From Durusdinium trenchii (taxonomy: Eukaryota > Sar > Dinophyceae > Suessiales > Symbiodiniaceae): a DNA stretch of 64,000 nt. The notes under the pieces were generated by a model, which was not told the DNA's origin, did not search any database, and saw only the letters and a program-made list of their open reading frames with translations. A program made the translations under genes and the position numbers. This document shows, in pieces, positions 1-13,200 of this stretch. The first letter of the stretch is position 1. Every line of letters begins with the position of its first letter. The DNA is taken from NCBI GenBank assembly GCA_963970005.1, contig CAXAMN010025694.1, positions 341,683 through 405,682 of the forward strand, read 5' to 3'.

Positions 1-3000
1 GAAGCGATTTCCGAGGTTTGTTCAGCCGGAGCACACTAAGTTATCACTCAAAACATCTTAACACCTTGCAATCACCATGATCATGACATCCACAGCGCAC
101 ACAGAGATCGTCCTCATACAGATCATGACTTGACCACAGCAGCATGATACGCGCACACACATGACCACATCATCGAGTTTCACGCCCACGACCGCATCAC
201 ATCATGAGACCATGATAGCTATCAACACCATAGCCATCGCGTCAGAATCAAGGTGATGTTGTGCTTCGTTTCGGACATGGAGTGTTAGAGTTTCTTTCTT
301 CTGCAATTTTTTCCTCCCACTTCTCCATCATCGTCATCCACATTCGCTCATTTACTCGTCTTCCGTCCAAATGTGTACTCATTCGCTACAGACACAGAAG
401 CCCGACATGTGGGGTTATCTGGTTCTTGACGGTTCTTGACTTGTTGTCGGGCATTTGTGTTGTCAAACCTTGCTTGCCTGCAAGGAAGCTTGCAGGGTTT
501 GAATCACAGGGTATGGTCCTGTGTGCCACAAGCAAAGAAGGAAAAACAGAGACAGGGCCTTGGCAAATCAGATATATATATATATATATATATATGGAGC
601 GATTCTGACTGGAAAGATGTGATCGCGTTGCACAAAGAACCCATGTGGCCTGCGCTCTTGGGGGGCAGCACGTTTTCTACTGGCACGGGCGGGTTCAATC
701 TTTGGAATCTGGGTCGGCAACTATGAATTTGCTGAGATCTTCTGAGGCTGATGCAACCTCCACCTGGAGCTAAAGTTGGAGAGCGCGTCAGGGCAGAAGG
801 TGCATTTTTTGGACGGGTTGCTTTGGAGACAGGGTCAGATGCTGCATCAGAATGCATATATTATATGATATAGTTCGCAGAATATAGTGCATTTAGCCAA
901 CAAAACACTCACCCATCGCCACCATCACAATCGTCACCATCACCCGGGCTATCCCGGGCTTGGTTTGCCTAATGCTTAGCATAGTTCGGGGATGGTGATA
1001 GGTCGCAGTGAGCTGAACGGCGTTGCGCATACGACAGCAGGGTGGCCATGGGACCACCGGAAGGGAGCGCAGTGACCGGGCGCAGCATGGGAATGGAATC
1101 TGAGGATTGCAAGGCAAGCATGAAGTTGGTAAGTTTCGGGCTGAGGGGAAGGCAACTGAGCATGGCGAATCGCCATATTTGCAGGGGGAAGGAAGGTATA
1201 GCTGAGGTTTGAAGAACGCCCTGTCCAGCCATGCTCGCTGCTGTACAAATGGTTGAAGTGCACAGGTCAGGTCCCTCTTGGCTGCATTGGAGTGATGCAC
1301 AAGACGCGGCTTTCACCAAACTCGTCCCTGAAAGCCAGCCTTTTCGGTATATATTGAGACCTGTGTGCAAGAGTAAAATGGGCGATGCATGCAAGTATAG
1401 GTGCTTGTGAGCTTGGTCCACCTTCACAAGTCAACACCGAGTCAACACACTCTTGACATCAAGGCAACGCTTTACACAAAGCAATCCGGGAAACATCATA
1501 AAACATCCAGCCCCGCTTCGCGAAGGATCTAGCTGGCAAGAAATAGGCTCAAGGCTTGCAGCTTCCATAGCCCAGAGAGGGATAGGCTGAGTCGGCTGAG
1601 TCTGGGCGTTTCGACCGCACACGTCAACCTTGAATATTGGCTGGCGACAATTGAGCTGAGCCTGAGCCTTCTTTTGAGATGAACAGTTTATACATGTTTA
1701 TACATGCTATATACACACAATTGCAAACATATTGAACATCAAAAAAGAAACTCATCAAAGGCTGGCCACTGGTGCTCTGCTTGGGGGGTAATTCGCACGT
1801 CAATGAGGTGGCACGGCACCCCACAGCTCAGAAAACTGCTCCTCCACGTTACACCAAACATGTGCTTCAGAGGTAGAACATACCTTATCTGCAGCTGCAC
1901 TTGGTCTTCAAATTGCTGCTGCCAAGAAGCATAGCTTAGCACCATCAATTTGCACGCCCAAGGCTGAAAGCAGCAGTAGCAGTACTGCAATTAATGGTTG
2001 ATTTCCTTCTTTTGGTCTCAAGATAAATATAAATTGTCTGCTAGTTTGCACCTAGGAACGCCAAGATGCAAAGCAAGTTCTCCACCGCTCGGGTTAGGCA
2101 AAAACATGCAAAAACCAACCACATTGGACCAAAACCTCACAGCAACATAGGGATAGGCAAATGGATGGCAGAAGAGCTCCCTTCGCAGCGTGTCTGTTCT
2201 GGCCGAAGGTATCGAAATGCTGGAGCCTGATGAGAAGCTCCCAAACAAGTTCTTGCCCCAGACCGTTCAAGTTTGGGATTCACATGGATTAACATGGGTT
2301 GACATGCTAAAAAAAGCTAAAAACACTTGATATTTGCCTATAATATACATATATATATATTATATATTATATATATATATTTATCCATTTTTCCATTTTA
2401 TTGCCATTCTCTTTCCGCTTCCAGGCCTGGGAAAGATCCCTGGGAGGTCTTAAGACCGGGTTGCTTGACCAACCAAAGCCCAGCGGCTTAGAGCTCCGTT
2501 TCCCGGGCGGCCTAGCCGTGTCTTTCGTCTTCACACGGCCTAGTTAGCAGACCATGAGGTAAACATGGGACCTACAATGGAGCTTTGTGGATGACATCTG
2601 CGTGGGGGCCAAGTGCAAAGTAAAATATTGGAGGCTCAGGGGAGCATTCTGAAGCATTCAGCGGGTCTTGACCCCAAACTGTTTCTTCCTGCTGTCTGGA
2701 ACTTGTGCAAGAACTCCTCTCCAATCTTCATTTGTGCGGGTGTGGGGCGTGAGACACTTTGCACCTAAAACATGCATTTGCAAATGTGAGAAGTTCAGGC
2801 TGGGCCCGTGGTCTGCAAGAGTGTAGCTGACGGGCGCGCCTGCCTGGTTGTTTTGTTTCTTGTTGGGCTTTCCAGCAGAATCCTGGCGTCCCGTGTGTTG
2901 TGCTGTCTCGCAGGACCATATCTTGAGCGCCTCACGCGATTGCTTTCACTCACCGGTGAAAAGGAGGGCGATTCGTGCGCGTTGAAGCTTCAACGCAGAC

Positions 3001-6000
3001 TAACAAGATGTTTTTCCTCGAAGGGGCCGGCCAAAATGGATCCAACATGATCTCATTTTGGAGTGATTCCTCACACGTCCTGTGCGTTGACAAGGTGCAA
3101 GATGTGAGAAGTTCCACGTCTGGCACTGATGCCCGCCTTGACCAGGAACACCTGGTCCGTCCAAAATCGTGGACGGCACAGCTTTTTCCTGGTTTTGCTT
3201 CACAGGTTGTGTCAACAAACCTGCTTGCGCTGGCCAGGAGTTTGTGGGGGCTGAACCAGGGTTGGTCACACTGAGCGCTCATCACAGGATGGAGGCCGCC
3301 TACATTCGTCGAAGATGCGGGTTGTGCATGTTGTGGCCTGCGAATTGAACAACTCAAGTTCGTGTTGAGAAATGTTTGGAGCAAAGGAGAAGCAAAGACA
3401 TGGGAGTGCTGGAATCAAACAAGGAAGCCATACTGTAGGAACCCTGGCATTTTGTGGAACCATTTGGAGCCCCAATGTGTCATTGTTTGCATGCCATCAT
3501 ATGGCCGATCACGGGCGTCGACATCGCCGGTGCCTTCGTCGACAGATCTGCAGGTCATGATGCACCGGAAGCGGTGCGACCAGATGAGGCGAGCTCGATG
3601 CGACTAGATTCAACTGGATGATGCGACTCCCTGTGTTGCAGTGGAAGTGGATGGCACCACCTGGTTGGGCCGGAACCATGGGCAATCCATCCAAGCGGTG
3701 AATTTTCCACTTCTATGATTCTTCCAGGGAGTGTATGCAACGATGTAGATCGATGGTGTATTACTCTTGTATTGTGAGAGTGTGCCTCTTTCTATGCCAA
3801 AAGCAGTCTACAAGTTGTCCCTCTCCCAAACAATGTATTACTATGTACTAGGTACTAGCGTTAAGTCGACTCAGCTTGTGGAAAGTCGACTCGAAACCGT
3901 GTGCCCTTGCAGAACTGCACTCCACAGGGATGTCTAAGCATAGATTGTATTGATCTATTTCACATGTTTTGCGTTGTACCATGTATTGCTGACCTTCTGC
4001 TTGCATTGGAACGGACCGCAACAGAATTGGCCAATTGACCTGAGCAGCGCCAATTAGCATGTTGTCAGTAATAGTATGTAATAGTGTCGGTTAATTGTTG
4101 GTAGAAAGACTTAGGATGGAGGCATTTAGCATGTTTTTAGCATGGCTGACCTGGATGTTTTCTAAAAGCTCACTTCGTCTCGTCTTTTTTCTTCGAGCGT
4201 CGAATTCAGCAAATTGACATCAAAGTCATGGTGTCTCACGGTATTTGCCACCAGTCTGTGAGCTCCACAATTTCGTCATGCCGTTAGGTCCAGTGAAGCT
4301 TGCCCTCCGTGTGCCCTAGCAACTCGACTAGAACGAGTCGTCAATAATTTGCAAATCAAGACTGGCCCGAGGATCATAAAACTTTCTTTTTTCCGACGCA
4401 AACAAGTCTCAGCAGGGCTTCGCGTGCATCCCCTACCAGTCACAGGATAGATAATTTTTCCAGACGATGAGGTCACGGCGAGGGCTCGAGAGTGAAATCG
4501 GCGGCAATCAGGTCCCTGCCTCAATGGCGCCTTCTCCACCTCCCAACTAACGCAGCACTTCGTTTCGGAACGCTGGCATTCAGATCAATTCCCAAAATGA
4601 GGCGTTCAGATGGTCCAGAGTCCACAGTACTCTTTTTTTTGCGTTCCTTCCTTTCCTTCGAAGAGTCCACACTACTCGCGCTACTCGTAGAGGCTTCAAT
4701 CTCTGTCCAGCGAACAATGAAACCGACACTTGCAATGCCTCAAAGTTAAATAAGAAGGGTGCAATACAACCCTTACATGCCTTACATCAGAATAAGATCT
4801 TTACATAAGAAAGGACCTTCACATGAGCCTCGGCACGGTGTGCATGTTCATATCTTCATTGGTCTTACATACAATGACTCACGTAAACTGAACTACAAAT
4901 ACAAGGCTACGAGGACGATCGAAACAAGGACCGGACCTTTATTCATAGTTGCTGCCCTGCCTTACAAACACCCCGGCACCCCTGAAAGGGAAGTGTGCAC
5001 AAGTATCGATCGGCACTAAATCGGGGTCCCGTATCATAAAGCGATAAAGCCCTACCATAAGCCTTAGTGCACCCTATATTATGATAGTAGACTTTTTCCC
5101 CTGTTATCATATACAACATGTTTAATGTGTTTGTATTTATAAATGTCATTATGTGATGCTTGGCAGATTTCTATGTAGAACCTGTGCGAACTTCAATGGA
5201 CATATGTACTACTTTAATGCACATTACCAATCCCATCAAGCAGCAGGCACATGCAGGTACTACAGTAAGAATCCAAAACAACACCCAGCTGCAATAAGTC
5301 AATGCTTGTAGCATTAGCAACATAAACCATCATTCGATCTGAATAGGATCCTTGTAAAACACATGTCCTTCGCACAAGCCTCAGCGCAAAGTTGTGGTTT
5401 TGTCTTACGCAAGAAGCCTTGCTCTACCACAAGCCTTAGCACACAAAAGCAATCTCATTCCAATATGAGTCTGTTTGTCACAAGTTTTCAGGAGACTTGT
5501 TTGATAAATGTAAACAAGTGCCCTATGAACTTGTGTCCGAGAAGCATTATAAAAGGATACCAACGTCCGAGCGATCATGTCCGGCTTTACGCACACACCA
5601 CCAAGCATTTTGTGCTCATTTTGTGTTCATTGTGCCCACCATGCTCACTTTGTGTTCATGCAAACTTTGTCCATTATATACGATCTTTGGAACTCCATTC
5701 AAAGGCCGCAAGAAAAGCCGACAAAACACACTATTGCAGTGAGTCAATTCCAACTGAAGGAACAAACTAAAACGGTTTTTGTTGGAAAAACGTGCACTTG
5801 CTGCTGTATTTTTCCGCACGTGAAGAAAACGGTTCTTCGGGGGTACTGTACCAGACCAATCCTAAACCGTGCCAAAACCGAACGCAAAACGAAAATGGTA
5901 CCACGATAAAGACCGGGGGTGTTCAGGTCCAACCCTGGACCAACCCAATCCAATGGCAACCAATTCAAAGCCATGAGGGCATAAAAATATAAAAAGAACC

Positions 6001-7100
6001 TCGGGTGTGCATTTGGAAAAACATATATGTTAGTGTTAGGTTGCATATGGGTGATTGACCTTGACATGCGCATGAACACATGGGTAGTTTTTGGTGCTTG
6101 CTCGATGCAAAAAATTGATCAAAATTACAAGCAGCAAAATTGTTGCACCAAAAACTGTGTGCTTGCTATCTTTCGCAATCTCTCGCAGTTTTTGGGTTTG
6201 GATTGGGTGGGACGTCCAGAGATCGATTTTCCCAAACATCTTTGGTACCTGTGAATGTTCCTTTCAAGGTGGGGTACAACGTTCAAGGCTCGGATGTTTT
6301 TGGATTATTTTGTGGTTGTAACGTTTGATTCGCATTAATGATTCGCGTTTTGTATTTCTGTCAGTGGGCGTTTGCTTAGGATTGCTTACCCAAAGCAGAC
6401 AGATGTGCTGTGCTTGATAAGCAGATATTTCATGACGGAAGAAACGGTATGCCCATATGTTGAACCAAGCATCTGGTGTCGATTTGACTGTGGACCATGC
6501 AGTGATGCATACAAGAGTAGTCCTGTGCCTGTGCCTCACTGCCTGAATTCAGGCCGCAAGTGAACCAGTGCCGGTGGCTGAAGAAGTAAAGGGTTTGACC
6601 TCGCGAGGGTTTTCAAAAAAGACCTTTCACCCGTTGCGCGGGGACCGTCGATATCTGGTGGTTTTGGCACCGACTCCCCCCGCTAGCAGCTGTAGCGATC
6701 CTCTCGGATCCCTCCGAACTGGTGTAGCGGCCGCTCGGGGCACGGGGTAGGTGGAGCCGGTCCGGTCAGTGGCGGTTTGGTTCGACGCATCGGAGCGGCG
6801 TTGTTGCAGCGGCGCGGCGCCGGAAGCGGCGTTGTTGCAGCGTTCTAGCGAGAGGGGGGTTGCAAAAGAAACAGTGACGAATGAGTGCGCGACAAAAGCT
6901 CTTGCAAATACTACGGCGAGTTAGCTATAGAGATCGATAAGAAGTAACATGTTGCATGTTGTGCTGTTGTGGCTTCAGCGATGGCTTCTTGAAGAAGAAG
7001 CGGGGTCGGCTTGAACGTGGATCTGCGGAAGCTAACAGCAGCGAAGCGTTGCTTGATCCAAAAAGGGAAGTGTACGAAAAGAAGGCTTTGCACGCCTTAG
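1..7100. other. Region without a recognisable gene, left flank
   Basis: Short frames only on both strands, none with a motif I recognise or with exon-like conservation elsewhere in the window. It holds AT microsatellites (about 572-594 and 2342-2386), one foldback element (3627-3731) and a GC-rich stretch at about 6580-6860 in which GCGGCGTTGTTGCAGCG occurs twice. The GC-rich stretch lies 300-600 bases upstream of gene A and could be its 5' flank. Confidence 0.4.
3627..3731. mobile_element. Foldback element, family CTCCCTG, divergent copy 3
   Basis: CTCCCTGTGTTGCAGTGGAA at the left; TTTTCCACTTC and CCAGGGAG at the right. The inner block GTGGATGGCACCACCTG recurs at 32588-32604. Confidence 0.5.
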
Positions 7101-7144
7101 TTCAGAGATAGTCAGAACGTGAAAAAAAGACTAAGCATTGTCAC

Positions 7145-7156
7145 AGTTGCTGAGGA
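7145..7156 (+). promoter_or_regulatory. Candidate trans-splice (spliced-leader) acceptor and 5' UTR of gene A
   Basis: AG at 7145-7146 lies ten bases before the ATG. The block from about 7080 (GCACGCCTTAGTTCA, then CACAGTTGCTGAGGA) recurs before gene B (46350-46403). In dinoflagellates mRNAs receive a spliced leader at such AG sites. This is an inference; no transcript was seen. Confidence 0.35.
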
Positions 7157-7276
7157 ATGCTGTGCCTGCTGATCCTTTCGACGGTTTTCACGATTGCAGA
7201 TGGCAGGGTGTGCTTGCCCGATGCCGTTCCTGAAGATCAGCGACAGCCTCTTGATCTTATAGTGAGAAGAGATCTG
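7157..7276 (+). CDS. Gene A exon 1: signal peptide and mature N-terminus
   Basis: Forty codons from ATG. Residues 2-15 are hydrophobic (MLCLLILSTVFTIADG), which fits a secretory signal peptide; the mature part begins RVCLPDAVPEDQRQPLD. The start was chosen because gene B has the same ATG, the same exon length (120 nt) and the same preceding bases (TTGCYGAGGA). The donor is GC (GCATGT), whereas B has GTATGT at the identical place. The exon ends in phase 0 and joins exon 2 at 13540. Confidence 0.75.
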
Positions 7277-10200
7277 GCATGTAAAAAATCGACATGACCA
7301 GCCGACACAAGTTGTTCGGCAACAGCAGCTGTTTTTTTTGAAATCAACCACAGACCCGTTTGAGGCACCTACCATGGATCTGCATGGCTTAAGGAACCAG
7401 CCACTGGCTTGGGTGTGTAAGTGGGTGTGTGCAATGTACTGTATATATTAGGGTGACCGCTAGGCTCCAGGGTGTTCTTTTCCGCTAGGCCCTCGCAATT
7501 TACATCGATCATCATCGATCTACCGTCTCTCTCGTACTTGTTGAAGCCACAGGGGAGCATACATATAAAAAATATAAATATAATCCCTAGCTCCTATTGA
7601 TATGTAAACAGCTCCCTATCAAAAAGACTCCAGCGGGGGAACCGCGGGGGAACCTGCAGTTTTGTTGAGATGTTTAGTTGCTGCATTCATTCCTCCTAAG
7701 CTTTGGTGCATGCACCCAAAGCTTTCGTTCCCCACCTGTCACGTGAAGATCCCACGTCTCCGGGCCCCTGCGATGCTAAGGGTTCACACACTTGAGAAGG
7801 TTGCTCCGTGGAGCTTCAGGCTGTTCGCGGTGAGCATTAGCACTTTACGATTACTGCAATTTAGACCTTGACTGAAAAAAGTGTAGGGTCCGAGCAACAG
7901 TATGGTTGAACAAGAGTGCAAGTGAAGTGATTCAAACAATTGGAAAATTTGCAGGTACGCAGTTGGACGTCTCCAACTGTATCACAGGTGACTGATGAGT
8001 GTCTTTGTTAGCACCGGTCTCATCAGCCCCTCCGGTGCCCCCTGCTGAGTTTCTGTACATTGCTCCTAGTTTGCGGGCAGAAGTAGTAGAAATTGCTAGA
8101 ATAATGCCCTTGGAAACAGGGGTGGGCACACACACACACGCCTCCCGTGCTGGGAGGCAAAGAGCCCTTTTTAAGGTCCAGACGCTGGTGAAAGGTTCTT
8201 GAAGGAAGGGAGGAAAGAGTGAAAAATTCCAGGAAGGAAGAAGGGAGCGGTCCATTTGCTTCCCCAAACTTGTGTCCACCTGGAAGAAAGAAAGGAAGGA
8301 AGGAAACTAATGTGCACATCTGCGCGGAAGAGGGACAAAAAGTGAAGACATGAGAGGAAGACGAGACAAGACCAAGGTAGTATGTGATTGCGATGGAGGG
8401 GAAACCAAGTGCACAGGGACAACCGATGAGCCCCACCTCCTTTGTCAAATACCTGGGCCACCTAATGCCTGTTTGAAATGTACGGGTGCGCGTATACACA
8501 CTAAGGGCGGGACCGGTGTGCGCGCAAAAGAAAAAAAGGAGTGAGATGACCGAACATGAAGGCATCAGAGACGTGAAAGGAAAGGATAAAAAAGTGTGTG
8601 TGCGTGTGGAGGGCAAATGAACGGGAAAACAGATGAAAGGGCCAAACCAAATGAGGCCAGACCTCATTAGAACAACCTAGGGAAAACCTGCCTTGTTTGT
8701 GTGGGTAAAGCGCTGTATGTGCATAAGGTCGGGACCAGTCGCTGCGAGCTACTCTAGTCCCGGGCTTGTCGGAGACAAACCCTTGCTCAAGGGCTCACCC
8801 GGGGCACCTCGGGCTCACCGGCTGGCACGAAGGCCCTAACGTGGCGGTATTAACGCGTACGAAGGCCAGGCCGCCAGAGCTGAGAAGAAACGGGGCCTGA
8901 GTAAACCAGGGCCTTCAGGACATCAGCCAAGCGCTTAGCGTCTCTCCGTCTAACGCTCAACTATTAGTGAAAAATCTGCAGACGTACTGTCCACAAAGCA
9001 AGAGTTTGAAAGTCGGCAGGTCAAATCCAAAATTCACGTACTGTAGTTCTTTCAGAAAAGAATTCAAGGAACTCTTCCTTGCACATTTGCACTGAGGCAT
9101 CTAAAATGTACAAGAGCGAAGCTTCGCAAGTGATCACAATTAGATTCAGAAAAAACACATCAAATTGCAGGCACGTTTGCAGCTCTCACCATTGGCCTCT
9201 TCATTGGCCGTCCACCAATGGTGAAAGGGATGGCCTCTGTGACTCCAAGGGTTTCGCACACAGACACTGGGAGCACACACTTCCGTTTGTGAGTGCACAT
9301 GCATGAAAACACACAAAAGCACAATATCACAAATCAATCATGCCGTTCGGTTTGATCGTGGGCGACTGGGTTTGGTCGTGGGAGGGGGAAAAGGAATTAG
9401 GAAAACGGAATGGGGGCTGAGAGGGTCAGCTGAGAGGGTCACCTGTCTACATGAGCATGTTCGACAGGATATGACAGGGACATGTTTTCATGCGCGCGCA
9501 AGGGAAAGAGGGAACGAGCGAAGAACGAGGGATGCATTCTGATGATGAACCACCGTAGGATGTGCGGCCACTGGCTGTCATCGATTGTAAGAGCCATGTG
9601 GCGTGGAAACCTACCTGCCAATTCAGAAATGGAAAACACGTGAGAGGAAAGTGCAAGTTGAGGGAAATCTACACCCGCACCACTCACAACACCCGCGTTG
9701 GAGAAAGGTTGGAAAGCTCAGCGCCCCCCACTCCCTCAAGGGAACCAAGGGACCAAACCATCAAAACAACCAACAAAAACAAATCATGCTAGATTACACC
9801 CCCCCTCGACAGTCACCAAAAGAGGACAAGAACCAGCTCAGAGGACGGAGGATCCCACACAAGACAACCAGGGAGGGCGCAACACAGCTGGCCCGCAGAT
9901 CAATACCCGGCACCTTTTGCACTGGGATCAAAAGAAGGCTCTTGAGCCTCTTGCTAGTCACGATGCCCTTGTTACTAGTTTATGTCCTTCCGTTTCGGAG
10001 GACAAGAGCCAGGCCAACCAAAAGAACTGCAACTCCGAAACTCCACAGGATGACGGGGAAAGAAAATCACAATGACCAGCAAGTCAGGCGGGGAGAGGTA
10101 GTTCCAACGGCCACTGGAAGGGCTGGACTTGTCATAAATTGGCCGCTAGAACAATGCTGGAGGATGTTCATATCCAGATCTAGGACAAGGAAGGATGCAG

Positions 10201-13200
10201 ATGGAACATGTTATTGATCATTGTAGTTCTGATGCCAATGGACTACAAGGATCAAGGGATCGAGAGGGAACGAGGAGACAAGGAGCCAGACCAAAGAAGA
10301 CCAGACCAGCCAAACCACAGGAACAGGGGAAGAACGCGGAGTGCTGGAGTTTTTCTCTTGATCCGGTTTTAGAGTGTTTGTGTGATGGTGCTTTTAAACA
10401 CCAGGGACACCCATTCCTGGGAATCAGGGACACCCATCCCTGATTCTGGTGCTTTGGATCATCAAATGATTCCCAACGTTGGGTGCCCCTTTGTGAACTA
10501 ACTCCACCGGTCGACGCGTCGAGACGCACCAGGAACATCACGATGATGGGAAAGTCCATGCCCCTGGGAGTTGCAGCTGGAGACTTGGATATACCACAGA
10601 GTTGGCCCTGAAAAATCCATGTGCAGTAGGTGATAGTAGGTGGTTTGAACATATCCAGACAAATCCTAATCGAGTCAGAGGATAACCTTTACGCTCCCTG
10701 GAACTAACATGGAAGTGGAAAACCACCTTTTTGTAGTGGAAAATGGTCTTCCAAGGGGCCATTCTCCGCTGCCATGTTAGTTGCAGGGGGAGTAACCCTT
10801 TTGGTGATTAATTTCTCCACTCAAAAGGTTGCTAGGAACCCTGAGGCTTTTGCTCATGCTTGATATCGTGAAGGAGCCCCAAACACTGCTCATGTGTTGC
10901 TTAAAGCCATAGGTTTTTCGGGAATCGATCTGGACGGGCATTCGCCAGTTCATACAGTGCAAATCACTAGATACCGGTGATTTTCTAGGTTGGAGGCCAT
11001 CGCTATTACGTTGGAGGCCCTCGCTATTAGGTTGGCCATCGCTTCTAGGTTGGAGGCCATTGCTATTAGGTTGGAGTCCATTGCTTCTAGGTTGGAGGCC
11101 ATCGCTATTAGGTTGGAGGCCATAGCTTCTAGGTTGGAGGCCATCGCTCTTAGGTTGGAGGCCATCGCTACTAGGTTGGAGCCATTGCTATTATAGGTTT
11201 AGAGGCCATTGCTATTAGGTTAGCCATCGCTTCTAGGTTGGAGGCCATCGCTATTAGGTTGGAGGCCATTGAAACTCCATGAAATTCCTTCTAAGTTGCA
11301 GGCCATCGCTACTATTAAAAGGCTGGAAGCCATTGATTCTAGGTTGGAGGCCATCGCTTTTAGGTTGGAGGCAATCGCTATTAGGTTGGAGGCCATCGCT
11401 ATTAGGTTAGAGGCCATTTCTTCTAGGTTGATGGAGGCCATCGCTATTANNNNNNNNNNNNNNNNNNNNNNNNNNNNNNNNNNNNNNNNNNNNNNNNNNN
11501 NNNNNNNNNNNNNNNNNNNNNNNNNNNNNNNNNNNNNNNNNNNNNNNNNNNNNNNNNNNNNNNNNNNNNNNNNNNNNNNNNNNNNNNNNNNNNNNNNNNN
11601 NNNNNNNNNNNNNNNNNNNNNNNNNNNNNNNNNNNNNNNNNNNNNNNNNNNNNNNNNNNNNNNNNNNNNNNNNNNNNNNNNNNNNNNNNNNNNNNNNNNN
11701 NNNNNNNNNNNNNNNNNNNNNNNNNNNNNNNNNNNNNNNNNNNNNNNNNNNNNNNNNNNNNNNNNNNNNNNNNNNNNNNNNNNNNNNNNNNNNNNNNNNN
11801 NNNNNNNNNNNNNNNNNNNNNNNNNNNNNNNNNNNNNNNNNNNNNNNNNNNNNNNNNNNNNNNNNNNNNNNNNNNNNNNNNNNNNNNNNNNNNNNNNNNN
11901 NNNNNNNNNNNNNNNNNNNNNNNNNNNNNNNNNNNNNNNNNNNNNNNNNNNNNNNNNNNNNNNNNNNNNNNNNNNNNNNNNNNNNNNNNNNNNNNNNNNN
12001 NNNNNNNNNNNNNNNNNNNNNCTATTAGGTTGGAGGCCATTGCTTCTAGGTTGGAGGCCATCGTTATTAGGTTGGAGGCCATTGCTTCCGAGTTCTTCCC
12101 GACAGCTGCCCAGTTCGGTCGTCATCGGAAACAAGGTTCCGAAACTGCCAGTTTTTCACTCCCTCGAACCAACATGGAAGCGGAAAATAGTCCCTTGCAA
12201 ATCCTTGCACAATTTTCCTCTACAGGTGGTTTTCTAGTTCCATATTAGTTGCAGGGACTGCACATACACTCGGAACTTGTGCCAGTTCAGATGGTGGTTT
12301 GTTTTGGTCACACTGTTCAGCACATACTGTTTCAAGAAACCAGTCTCCTAAGCACCGCACAGATCCGCACAGCCGCTTTCAGATTCAACAAAAGTCCAAG
12401 TAGTGAGGATCAATGCATTGGATATCGATGGTTAAGAAAAACGCTTCCAAATGACCAAAACGAACATATAGCAAATTATTGTTCCTGCAGAGTCGGGTCG
12501 CAGCAAGACAGGGATAAGGCTCGGATAAGGCTGATAAGGAAACCAAACCACCCAATGTAAAGTCCCTCATTGCTCATGTCAGGCCAAATGGCTTCGAAGG
12601 CACGACACGGACATCATTCAAAGCACTGACGTGATTCAAAAATATTCAAAACACATTTGTAGATCGCTACCCCCACCCCAATACCCCCACCAATAAAACA
12701 CTCGGCAACCGATGGTGATCAAAATTTCAATATCTCTCGCAGCGAGAATGGACGGTGATCGAAACTTCAAGAACGTCACAATTTCGACTGAGTTCCAACC
12801 AAGTCGCAGGCAGCCAGATCGATCGAACAGGTGGAAGAAGGTTACCTTTATTGAAGGAATCTGAGCGAGTCAGAAACCGTTAAGTAGTTCTTTATAGAAG
12901 GTTCATTGAATTCAGGGTGGGAACCTTGGAACTGTGAGAGCAACCTTTCCTAAGCCAGAATTTTTCGAGTTGGCGTTCGAAAGCCGGGCCCAAGCAGATA
13001 ATTTGGATTGGATTGGATAGAATTGGGATGAACTGGGGGTGAATGGTTGGAACCTTTTTAGTACTAGCAGGGTTGCAACTCACAAGACAGCTGGGATTTC
13101 ATGTTGCGGGGGACGTTGATCTCTTGGAGGTCGCCAATATCAATAAAGACTAACCTGCATTGACCCCTGAAATCACCCCAATGTAAGTAAACATGCCGTC

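Noticed and set aside
8023-8667. Open minus-strand frame of 214 codons
   Set aside because: It arises from the purine-rich tract on the plus strand; composition is biased and no motif is present.
8700-8950. GC-rich block resembling a structured RNA
   Set aside because: I could not fold it into a tRNA, 5S or snRNA pattern; the short B-box-like string near 9018 is not enough.
9603-10217. Plus-strand frame of 204 codons
   Set aside because: A/C-rich low-complexity region with an overlapping second frame; no family features and absent from the paralogous intron.
11220-12237. Long frames through the minisatellite and N gap
   Set aside because: They result from the 21-bp unit and the undefined bases; the region is inside intron 1.
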